Source of the DNA: an uncultured Oscillospiraceae bacterium
Lineage (GTDB): Bacteria > Bacillota > Clostridia > Oscillospirales > Oscillospiraceae
DNA length: 12,808 nucleotides
Assembly (NCBI GenBank): GCA_958426425.1
Contig: CATZYY010000062.1
Coordinates: 1-12,808, forward strand
Direction of reading: 5' to 3'
Both the position numbers and the translations under genes were made by a program. Under the pieces are notes generated by a model that worked only from the letters and a program-made list of their open reading frames with translations, had not been told where the DNA came from and did no database searches. Shown here piece by piece: positions 1-5,655 of this stretch; the first letter of the stretch is position 1, and each line of letters starts with the position of its first letter.

Positions 1-392
1 TGGAGAAGTACGGCCTCAAGCCCATGGCCAAGCTGATCGGCTGGGGCCAGGGCGGTGTGGATCCCAAGATCATGGGCGTGGGCCCCGTGCCCGCTTCCCG
101 TCAGGCCATGGCCAAGGCCGGCGTGACTATTGACGACATCGACCTGGTGGAGGCCAACGAGGCCTTTGCTGCCCAGTCTATCGCCGTGGCCCGCGAGCTG
201 GGCTTCGACATGAGCAAGGTCAACGTCAACGGCGGCGCCATCTCCCTGGGCCACCCCGTGGGCGCTTCCGGTGCCCGTATTATCGTGACGCTGCTGCACG
301 AGATGCAGAAGCGGCCTGAGGCCAAGAAGGGCCTGGCCACCCTGTGCATCGGCGGCGGTCAGGGCACTGCCACCGTGTTCGAGAAGTGCTGA
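1..392 (+). CDS. Acetyl-CoA acetyltransferase (thiolase), C-terminal part
   Basis: This is the C-terminal third of a biosynthetic-type thiolase, which condenses two acetyl-CoA into acetoacetyl-CoA (the family also runs in reverse). The gene is cut by the window edge; the reading frame is open from base 3. Visible family blocks are the WGxGGVDPxIMGxGPVPA segment, the NEAFAAQ motif, the GGAISLGHPxGASGAR motif with the active-site histidine, and the C-terminal CIGGGQGTA motif with the second catalytic cysteine. The N-terminal acyl-accepting cysteine lies outside the window. The protein ends in a usual place for the family, with EKC, and is followed by a strong terminator, so it is the last gene of its transcript. 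In Clostridia this enzyme normally feeds butyrate or 3-hydroxybutyryl-CoA formation, but no partner gene is visible. Family assignment is firm; the exact physiological role is inference. Confidence 0.95.
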   Translation, partial: EKYGLKPMAKLIGWGQGGVDPKIMGVGPVPASRQAMAKAGVTIDDIDLVEANEAFAAQSIAVARELGFDMSKVNVNGGAISLGHPVGASGARIIVTLLHEMQKRPEAKKGLATLCIGGGQGTATVFEKC

Positions 393-418
393 GCTTTTAC
401 TGAACGGCATTAAAACAA

Positions 419-452
419 AAAGTCCCCCGGCCATATGGCCGGGGGACTTTTC
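419..452 (+). terminator. Intrinsic terminator after the thiolase gene
   Basis: Bases 421-448 form a perfect 28-base palindrome (AGTCCCCCGGCCAT and its complement), followed by a run of T. It starts about 28 bases after the thiolase stop codon. A-rich sequence on the left means it could also work on the minus strand. Confidence 0.93.
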
Positions 453-606
453 TTGTCCAAACGGCGGGAATTTTACACCGTGGAGAGGGCCCCTTTCAGA
501 GGCTCACTTTGATTTGGTGCTGTTTTGAGAAATGCATATGTATGCAGAGTCCATGTCCGCGCAATCGGAAAGACGCGCTCACCCGCCTGCTGGCAGCATG
601 GTCTGC

Positions 607-909
607 TCATGCGTTTTCAATAGTGAGAATATCCACAAAGCCTGTGATTTCAAAGACTTCCATGATGGTTTCGTTGACATGGCGGATCACCATGCCGCCC
701 TGCCGGTTCATAGTTTTCTGTGCGGACAGGATTACCCGCAGGCCGGCGGAAGAGAGGTACTCCAGAGCCTGAAAATCGAAGTCCAGCTGGGTGATGCCGG
801 GCAGGGAGGCCTTCAGTTCCTCTTCCAGCTGAGGCGCGGTGGTGGTGTCCAGCCGTCCCTCCAGAGAAATACACAGATGTGTGCCATCTGCATTTTTTAT
901 CAAATTCAT
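607..909 (-). CDS. STAS-domain protein (anti-sigma factor antagonist-like)
   Basis: This is a single STAS domain of about 100 residues, of the SpoIIAA/RsbV type. Such proteins bind an anti-sigma or switch kinase and are controlled by phosphorylation of a serine in a conserved loop. Visible are the first strand and GRLDTTTAPQLE helix (residues 18-29), the core strand LDFDF, and the loop YLSSAGLRV, where Ser53/Ser54 occupy the phosphorylation-site region. No kinase (RsbW-like) or PP2C phosphatase gene is near, so the partner is unknown. The start is uncertain. ATG at 909 fits the usual length of the family but has no good ribosome binding site at normal distance (a GGAG lies about 30 bases upstream). 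The frame stays open upstream, with candidates ATG at 999 and TTG at 1017; the latter has AAGGAGG five bases before it and would give 136 residues. No clear terminator follows; bases 453-606 hold nothing I recognise. Confidence 0.85.
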   Translation of the reverse strand: MNLIKNADGTHLCISLEGRLDTTTAPQLEEELKASLPGITQLDFDFQALEYLSSAGLRVILSAQKTMNRQGGMVIRHVNETIMEVFEITGFVDILTIENA

Positions 910-1004
910 CGTATTCACCGAGCAGGCGGTCTCGATACTCCTTTCTGTCCAATTGAGCCAAAAGGGGGCGCCTGTCATCCCTTCCAGAAACCAGTTCATT
1001 CTTC

Positions 1005-1024
1005 GGGCCGCTTTCAAGCGGCCC
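1005..1024 (-). other. Perfect hairpin next to a Shine-Dalgarno sequence upstream of the STAS gene
   Basis: GGGCCGCTT and AAGCGGCCC are perfect inverted arms separated by TC. On the minus strand the hairpin overlaps the end of an AAGGAGG (1023-1029) and contains the in-frame TTG at 1015-1017. No T-run follows on either strand, so it is not a standard terminator. It may affect translation of a longer STAS product. Confidence 0.5.
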
Positions 1025-1043
1025 TCCTTGATGTAGCATACCA

Positions 1044-1059
1044 CAATTCCGGGGAATTG
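1044..1059. repeat. 16-base palindrome, possible operator
   Basis: CAATTCC and GGAATTG are perfect arms around a two-base centre. The site sits just upstream of the STAS leader and next to an extended -10-like TGGTATGCT on the minus strand (1035-1043) that lacks a recognisable -35 box. A repressor site is a reasonable guess; no regulator is identified. Confidence 0.4.
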
Positions 1060-1188
1060 GGTACTGTAAATTTAATATCTATGGAAAACCAACAGCCACT
1101 TTTGCGCCGAAGACTTCTCATACCAAAAAGCGCGGCGGCTCCATGCCCTGCCTGCCGCAGGGGCAAGTTTCCGCATGGGATAAAGATA

Positions 1189-1220
1189 CCCCCAGACCGA
1201 TATGCCTGGGGGCATTTTTT
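1189..1220 (+). terminator. Hairpin with T6 tail, strong on the + strand, just after the S-component gene
   Basis: CCCCCAG (1189-1195) pairs with CTGGGGG (1206-1212), and six T follow at 1215-1220 on the + strand. The S-component gene ends at 1227 on the minus strand, so the stem lies just past its stop. Read on the minus strand, however, the stem is followed only by TATCTTTATCC, a weak tail. It may serve as a two-way terminator, or end a + strand RNA for which no gene is annotated. The gap 1075-1226 also contains a second minus-strand hairpin (around 1132-1160) followed by five T at 1125-1129. Confidence 0.6.
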
Positions 1221-1226
1221 GCGGTC

Positions 1227-1796
1227 TTACAGCTTGGGAAACTCCCGGCGTATGGCCGGACTTTTCCGCAGCGCCGCAGTCAGGGCTGTGGAAGCGGCCA
1301 CACCAAAGACTGCCTGCATCAGATTTCCCGGAATTCCTGCGGCGGCACCGGACAGTGCCACCCAAAAGGATGGGTCTCCGGCGGAAGACAGCAGGGCGTC
1401 AAAAAGCCAGTAACCCAGCACCATCAGGCTCTCCGCCAAAACACCGCACAGTACGCTTCCGCCGCGTTTTCCCCGCAGCACGTGGTATAAACCACCTGCC
1501 GAGGCTGCCATGGCGGCCTTAATTACCAATGTGGCCGGTATATACAGGGGATAGCCGCCCAGCAGATCTGCCAGGGCAGAGCCTATCCCTGCCGCTGCGG
1601 CGCCCCAGCCGGGGCCCAGAAGGTATGCCCCCAACAGAACCACGGCGTCTCCTAAATTCACATAGCCGCCGGTGGGGGTGGGAATCCGCACCACCATGGT
1701 GGCGGCGCAGGCCATGGCGGCCAGAGCCGCTGTCAGTACCAGGAGCCGGGACTGCCCCGTTGCCTCATGTGGCTGTTGAACTGTGGATTTTTCCAT
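1227..1796 (-). CDS. ECF transporter S component (substrate-binding membrane subunit)
   Basis: This is a 189-residue, strongly hydrophobic protein with about six membrane segments, beginning near residues 18-37. It matches the ECF S-component style: a short polar N-terminus, the VRIPTPTGGYVNLGDAVVLLGAYLLGP block (residues 36-62), an Ala/Gly-rich helix, then a DLLGGYPLYIPATLVIKA loop. S components bind a vitamin and dock onto a shared EcfA-EcfA'-EcfT energising module, encoded elsewhere here. The ATG at 1796 was chosen because GGGGGAG lies seven to eight bases upstream. The gene is divergent from a MocR-type regulator with an aminotransferase-like domain. In PdxR systems such pairs include predicted vitamin B6 S components (PdxU-like), so pyridoxal or pyridoxine is the best guess at substrate; this is inference. 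Other S families (riboflavin, thiamine precursors) cannot be ruled out from sequence alone. Confidence 0.88.
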   Translation of the reverse strand: MEKSTVQQPHEATGQSRLLVLTAALAAMACAATMVVRIPTPTGGYVNLGDAVVLLGAYLLGPGWGAAAAGIGSALADLLGGYPLYIPATLVIKAAMAASAGGLYHVLRGKRGGSVLCGVLAESLMVLGYWLFDALLSSAGDPSFWVALSGAAAGIPGNLMQAVFGVAASTALTAALRKSPAIRREFPKL

Positions 1797-1833
1797 TTCT
1801 GTCTCCCCCTGTGGGCCGGAACAGGTCCGGCAA

Positions 1834-1849
1834 ATGCTGTTGTCAGCAT
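1834..1849. promoter_or_regulatory. Inverted repeat overlapping the MocR -35 box, candidate operator
   Basis: ATGCTG (1834-1839) and CAGCAT (1844-1849) are perfect arms around TTGT. The right half covers the -35 box at 1840-1845, so a bound protein would block the promoter. A short direct repeat (ATATG twice, 1858-1867) lies over the -10. MocR/PdxR proteins usually use inverted plus direct repeats in the divergent gap, which fits autoregulation. Confidence 0.5.
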
Positions 1850-1868
1850 AAAATAGATATGATATGAT
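1840..1868 (+). promoter_or_regulatory. Sigma-A-type promoter for the MocR-family regulator
   Basis: TTGTCA (1840-1845), a 17-base spacer, then TATGAT (1863-1868). The predicted RNA start is near 1875, leaving a leader of about 40 bases that carries AGAGGAGG at 1903-1910. A weak minus-strand promoter for the S component may overlap (TTCAAA, 16 bases, TATCAT), but I am not confident of it. Confidence 0.75.
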
Positions 1869-1916
1869 TGAAATACCCAATTTGAATCTTTTTTATAAGG
1901 TCAGAGGAGGCTCGTT

Positions 1917-3305
1917 ATGCTGACCTATGCCATGGAGCAGCGGGGAGATCTTTCCCTGTATGAATATTTGTATCAGTGTATCCGAAGGGACATCTTGTCC
2001 GGAGATCTGGCCACAGGAACGCGCCTGCCCTCCAAGCGGGCGCTGGCGGAGCATCTGCGGGTGTCCGTCATCACCGTGGAGGGGGCTTACCAGCAGTTGG
2101 AAGCGGAGGGATACGTGTACACCCTGCCCAGACGGGGGTTCTTTGTGGCGCCGGTGGAGCAGGTGCTCTCCGCCTCGCTCCCGGTGCAGCCGGTCATGGA
2201 ACCGGAGGAGCGGAGCTGGCGGCTGGACCTGAAGCGGAACCGGGTGGACATCTCCCGGTTTCCTGTGGCCACCTGGGCTAGGCTGACCAGGCGGGTGCTG
2301 TCGGAAGACGGGGAGGCATTGCTGCGCCCTGTGCCCCACCAGGGACTGCCCGCCCTGCGGCAGGCCATTGCCCATGATCTGCGAGAGTTTCGAGGCATGG
2401 CGGTAGACTGGTCTCAGATTTTGGTGGGCGCCGGGGCGGAGTATTTGTATTTGCTGGTGGCTCAGCTGCTGGGGCCGGACAGAGTGTTTGCCGTGGAAGA
2501 CCCTGGATACCCCAAAATCCGGCAGGTTTATGGCAGCCTGGGGATTCCCTGCCGTCCGGTGCCTCTGGACGGGCAGGGAATGGACGTCACCGCGCTGACG
2601 GCATCCGGTGCCGCCGTGGCCCACCTGTCCCCGGCTCATCACTACCCTACCGGCCTGGTGACCCCCATTGGCCGGCGGCAGGCACTGCTGGGGTGGGCGG
2701 AGAAACAGGGCGGCTACATCATTGAAGACGACTACGACAGTGAGCTGCGCTTTACCGGGCGGCCCATCCCCACCCTTCAGAGCATTGACCGCAGGGGACG
2801 GGTGGTGTATATGAACACCTTCTCCCAGACCATCTCACCTTCCATGCGGCTGGGCTTTTTGGTACTGCCTCCTGCCCTGCTGGCCGAGTACAGAAGGCGT
2901 CTGGATTTTTACGCCTGTACCGTGCCGGCTCTGGAACAGCACGTGCTGGCGCTGTTCCTCTCGGAAGGCCACTATGAACGGCATCTGTCCCGGATGCGCA
3001 AGGAGTACCGCCTCCGACGGGACGCGGTGCTGGAGGCCTTCCGCTCCAGTACCTTTGCCCATCGGATTACCCTTTCCGAGCAGGGAGCGGGACTTCACTT
3101 CCTGCTGCACCTGGAGACAAACCGCTCTGACGACCAGCTTCGCCGCCGGGGAGAGACTCTGGGTGTACAGCTGGGCTTTTTGTCGGAGTATGCGGCTGTG
3201 TCGAACCCGGCCTATGCCCACACTCTGGTGGTCAACTACGGAGGCTTGGAGCCTGCCGCCCTGCCGGAGGCCATGGCGCTGCTGGCGGAGGTTTTTGCGG
3301 AATAG
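1917..3305 (+). CDS. MocR/GntR-family regulator with aminotransferase-like domain (PdxR-like)
   Basis: This 462-residue protein has the two-domain MocR layout. Residues about 12-78 form a GntR winged helix-turn-helix (YEYLYQCIRRDILSGDL, then LPSKRALAEHLRVS), and about 110-460 form a fold-type-I aminotransferase-like domain. The domain is full length and recognisable by VEDPGYPKIR, SPAHHYPTG and IIEDDYDSE (Asp271/Tyr273 at the PLP-pocket positions). The Schiff-base lysine is missing: the block reads NTFSQTISPSMRLGF with Gln304 where Lys is expected, and the spacing from Asp271 (33 residues) equals that from Asp279 to Lys312 in B. subtilis GabR. It therefore may hold PLP non-covalently, bind another ligand, or act without cofactor. 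The ATG has AGAGGAGG six bases upstream. Divergence from a vitamin-type S component points to a PdxR-like role, as activator or repressor of uptake. Ligand identity is inference. Confidence 0.92.
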   Translation: MLTYAMEQRGDLSLYEYLYQCIRRDILSGDLATGTRLPSKRALAEHLRVSVITVEGAYQQLEAEGYVYTLPRRGFFVAPVEQVLSASLPVQPVMEPEERSWRLDLKRNRVDISRFPVATWARLTRRVLSEDGEALLRPVPHQGLPALRQAIAHDLREFRGMAVDWSQILVGAGAEYLYLLVAQLLGPDRVFAVEDPGYPKIRQVYGSLGIPCRPVPLDGQGMDVTALTASGAAVAHLSPAHHYPTGLVTPIGRRQALLGWAEKQGGYIIEDDYDSELRFTGRPIPTLQSIDRRGRVVYMNTFSQTISPSMRLGFLVLPPALLAEYRRRLDFYACTVPALEQHVLALFLSEGHYERHLSRMRKEYRLRRDAVLEAFRSSTFAHRITLSEQGAGLHFLLHLETNRSDDQLRRRGETLGVQLGFLSEYAAVSNPAYAHTLVVNYGGLEPAALPEAMALLAEVFAE

Positions 3306-3396
3306 AAGGACTACGCCGCTGACAGAATCTCACTCCGGACCCAAGGGCTGCTTGCTGAGAAACCGGGGTTTTGAGAACAGGTCGGTAATTACAGCG

Positions 3397-3427
3397 AAAA
3401 GACAGCCGCCGAAGGCGGCTGTCTTTT
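3397..3427. terminator. Two-way terminator between the MocR and CarD-family genes
   Basis: AAAAGACAGCCGCC (3397-3410) and GGCGGCTGTCTTTT (3414-3427) pair perfectly around GAA. A T-run follows the stem on both strands, so it ends the MocR transcript (+) and the CarD transcript (-), which converge here. Confidence 0.93.
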
Positions 3428-3462
3428 GTTTGTGCAAAAAGGGCTAACAATGTCCTTTCCTT

Positions 3463-4008
3463 TTATGGAACCAGCTCCGTCCGGGCTGTACCTGCGGGAG
3501 CGCCGGCCACCCGGCGGGCAATGTAGGTTGGCACCGCCTCAAAGGGAATGTGCAGAGCTGCGGCCAGTTCCCCGTGAATCAGCCGTTCCGCCTGCTTCAT
3601 ATACCGCTCATCCACCATACCCAGCCGCCTGTTTTTTTCCAGGGCGGCCTGCTGCTTGCGGTAAATGGACATGGTCAGGCGCAGCACCTGGGTGCAGTCA
3701 CAGGTCCGCAGGACCGCCTGATAGTGCTGAGACAGGGCCTGAAGGGTGGGCGCGTATACGGCTTCCGCCTGTATGCTGGGAATCAGGTCAATCAGTGCCT
3801 CTGCCTCTGCGGCGGACATAATCGGGCGGATGGGGACCTTGCCGCCTTCCACCGGCGTATAGATGACGCCGTCCTGCTGAAGGGGTTTGAGCAGGTAATA
3901 TAATCGTCCCTTGTTTTCGCCGGGGTCTTCGGAACGGCTGACGCCCAGAATCCGGCACACGCCGGTGGTGCCGTAAACAATCAGGTTTCCTGTTTGATAC
4001 ATGATCAT
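3463..4008 (-). CDS. CarD/CdnL-family RNA-polymerase-binding regulator
   Basis: This 181-residue protein starts with MYQTGNLIVYGTTGVCRI, the beginning of the CarD/TRCF RNA-polymerase-interacting Tudor-like domain (about residues 3-65), followed by a mostly helical C-terminal domain (about 66-165) that in this family contacts DNA next to the -10 element. Family members bind the RNA polymerase beta subunit and tune open-complex stability. The N-terminal block YYLLKPL...VYTPV-type and the helix pair QQAALEKNRRLGMVDERYMKQAERLI fit the family, although length and sequence are divergent from the well-studied mycobacterial protein. AAGGAGG lies four bases before the ATG at 4008 and ten before a second in-frame ATG at 4002; the second would start exactly at MYQTG and is an equally good choice. 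It is a single-gene transcript ending at the shared terminator. Confidence 0.85.
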   Translation of the reverse strand: MIMYQTGNLIVYGTTGVCRILGVSRSEDPGENKGRLYYLLKPLQQDGVIYTPVEGGKVPIRPIMSAAEAEALIDLIPSIQAEAVYAPTLQALSQHYQAVLRTCDCTQVLRLTMSIYRKQQAALEKNRRLGMVDERYMKQAERLIHGELAAALHIPFEAVPTYIARRVAGAPAGTARTELVP

Positions 4009-4270
4009 GGGCCCTCCTTGCGCTGTAGGATTGCTGTATTTTCCAAAGTGGGGAGATAAGCGATCTTTTAAATAAAAAAGTGTTTCTTACTGTATATTTC
4101 CAATTTTACCATAATTTACTACATAAATATAAGCAAAATTTTTGGCTTAAACAGGAGAAAATATCCATAACAGTCGGTAAAATAAAAAAATTACCTAGAA
4201 GGAAAAGCAGAACAGTCTATTTGACCGCAAATTGGATTGACAAGAGAGATAGAGAGAGGGAGAAGTAGCA
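4009..4270. other. AT-rich intergenic stretch upstream of the recombinase
   Basis: Bases about 4040-4215 are clearly richer in A/T than the rest of the window. On the minus strand TGGTAAAAT (-10 at 4103-4108, extended by TG) is a possible promoter for the CarD-family gene, without a good -35. On the + strand I see TTGACA at about 4237-4242 but no -10 at the right distance. A purine tract (GAGAGATAGAGAGAGGGAG) leads into the recombinase ribosome binding site. No gene or clear attachment repeat was recognised. Confidence 0.55.
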
Positions 4271-5362
4271 ATGGCGAGAAAGAGCATTCACAAAAATCTG
4301 TCCTATGACACGGAGCGCCGGCTTTATTACGCCGTCTTCCGGCAGGATGGACGGCGCCGCACCCGTACATTTCACACTCTGTCGGAGGCGGAAGCCGCTC
4401 TAACAGAGCAGCCTCAGGAGCGGCGCTGCGTGCCGGGCCGGAGCTGTACCCTGGGCCAGTGGCTGACTTTCTGGCTGGAGGAAGTGGCTGCTCGTGATCG
4501 TGCGGAGAGTACTCTCTACGCCTATCGAAACATGGCCCGGTGCCACTTGATCCCGGCTTTGGGGGAGATCCCTCTGCGGGAGCTGACCCCCTATCAGATA
4601 CAAAACTACCTGTTTGAGAAGATGGAGCAGGGGCTGTCCTCCAACACGGTTATCAAGCATTACGTGCTCCTGACCACGGCACTGGGCTTGGCGGTACGGC
4701 TGGAGGTGCTGGATCGCAGCCCACTGGACCGGGTGACGCCGCCCAAGCGGCAGGAGAGCCACTATCGCTTTTATTCCCCCGGACAGCTGCAGATTCTCTT
4801 TGGCGCTGTAGAGGGCACCATGCTGGAGCTGCCGGTGAAGCTGGCGGCCTATCTGGGGCTGCGACGCAGCGAGATCTGCGGATTGCGGTGGGAAAATGTA
4901 GACCTGGAGGCGGGTTTGCTGTCCATTCGGGAGGTGCGCACGGAGGTAGGGGGCGCGGTGGTGCTGAAAGCTCCCAAGACCCGCAGTTCTGTACGGCGCC
5001 TGGGCATTGCCGGGCTGCGGGACTTGCAGGAGGTGCTGATCCGCACCCGGGAGCGGCGGCCGAATGCGGACCCCAGAGCTTGGGTGGTACTGCGGGAAGA
5101 TGGAAAGGCGCCCATGCCGGATCAGCTGACGCGGGACCTTCTGCGGGTGGTGCGGCACAATCATCTGCCCCCTATCAGCCTTCATGGCCTGCGCCACAGC
5201 TTTGCCTCTGTGGCCAACAGTCAGGGTGTGCCCATGTTTGACATCTCCCGGACTTTGGGCCACAGCTCTCTGGCGGTTACCAGCAACATCTACACCCACC
5301 TCTTTGACAACACGGAGAGCGGCGCTCTGGCTGCCGTGGCCCGGGCCATTGAGCAGGGTTAA
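4271..5362 (+). CDS. Tyrosine recombinase / phage-type integrase
   Basis: This 363-residue site-specific recombinase has the usual three parts: an arm-binding-like N-terminus (about 1-58, with YAVFRQDGRRRTRTFHTLSEAEAAL), a core-binding helical domain (about 60-150), and a catalytic domain (about 165-360). All catalytic residues are visible: Arg198 in GLRRSE, Lys236 in PKTRSS, His305 and Arg308 in HGLRHS, His331 in LGHSS, and the nucleophile Tyr341 in SNIYTHL. It should therefore be active. GGGAG lies eight bases before the ATG. There is no excisionase, relaxase, phage gene or tRNA around it, and flanking genes look like host genes. It could be the remnant of a small integrated element, a lone recombinase acting at a site elsewhere, or a domesticated gene. 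Codon use resembles its GC-rich neighbours, while the upstream DNA does not. Confidence 0.93.
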   Translation: MARKSIHKNLSYDTERRLYYAVFRQDGRRRTRTFHTLSEAEAALTEQPQERRCVPGRSCTLGQWLTFWLEEVAARDRAESTLYAYRNMARCHLIPALGEIPLRELTPYQIQNYLFEKMEQGLSSNTVIKHYVLLTTALGLAVRLEVLDRSPLDRVTPPKRQESHYRFYSPGQLQILFGAVEGTMLELPVKLAAYLGLRRSEICGLRWENVDLEAGLLSIREVRTEVGGAVVLKAPKTRSSVRRLGIAGLRDLQEVLIRTRERRPNADPRAWVVLREDGKAPMPDQLTRDLLRVVRHNHLPPISLHGLRHSFASVANSQGVPMFDISRTLGHSSLAVTSNIYTHLFDNTESGALAAVARAIEQG

Positions 5363-5655
5363 GCGGACCGGTTTTCCATGAATCCTCCAAGAAACGGAGG
5401 AAAAGTTTGGCCATATTGCGGGCTTTTCTCTAAGGGAAAAACATCGTAAACTAAACTTGTCGGTGTATGCCGGTAAATTAAGAGGCCCGCGTATGCTCTC
5501 CATCTTCCAGCTGCGCGGGGACCTGAAAAGGAGGAAAAAACAACCGTTGCGGCTTACGGTGCGGCAGTGTGGAGACCTGTCGCAATGCACCGCCGTCCCA
5601 GCGGCGGGGTGCGAGGCAATGCGCGCGGATGCCGCATGGCCAAAGCCGGAGAAAG
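5363..5655 (+). other. 293-base leader/intergenic region with hairpins before the ABC ATPase
   Basis: The gap holds several signals but no gene that I trust. TCCTCC/GGAGGA (5383-5388 and 5396-5401) is a weak hairpin after the recombinase stop, without a T-run. TTTTCT (5424-5429), 17 bases, TAAACT (5447-5452) is a modest promoter candidate for the ABC ATPase. If used, it gives a leader of about 195 bases containing AGGAGG near 5530, far from the ATPase start, and a GC-rich hairpin near 5586-5612 (GCACC GCCG paired with CGGC GG GGTGC). I do not recognise a known riboswitch class. Confidence 0.4.

Noticed and set aside
532..1413. 293-codon + strand frame across the STAS and S-component genes
   Set aside because: It runs antisense to two recognisable proteins and across their intergenic gap; composition is non-protein-like.
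1893..2642. 249-codon minus frame opposite the MocR gene
   Set aside because: Antisense to a conserved wHTH-aminotransferase protein; Gln/His/Pro-rich shadow.
4080..4268. 62-codon + strand frame in the AT-rich gap before the recombinase, as a possible excisionase
   Set aside because: It starts with GTG without a ribosome binding site, shows no helix-turn-helix, and its Lys/Ile/Phe content simply reflects AT-rich DNA.
5383..5401. Recombinase terminator
   Set aside because: The six-base TCCTCC/GGAGGA stem has no T-run after it on the + strand, so I kept it only as part of the leader description.
4400..5590. Long open frame (396 codons) on the minus strand across the recombinase gene
   Set aside because: The recombinase has all catalytic motifs in the other frame; the antisense product is Gln/His/Pro-rich and has no domain.
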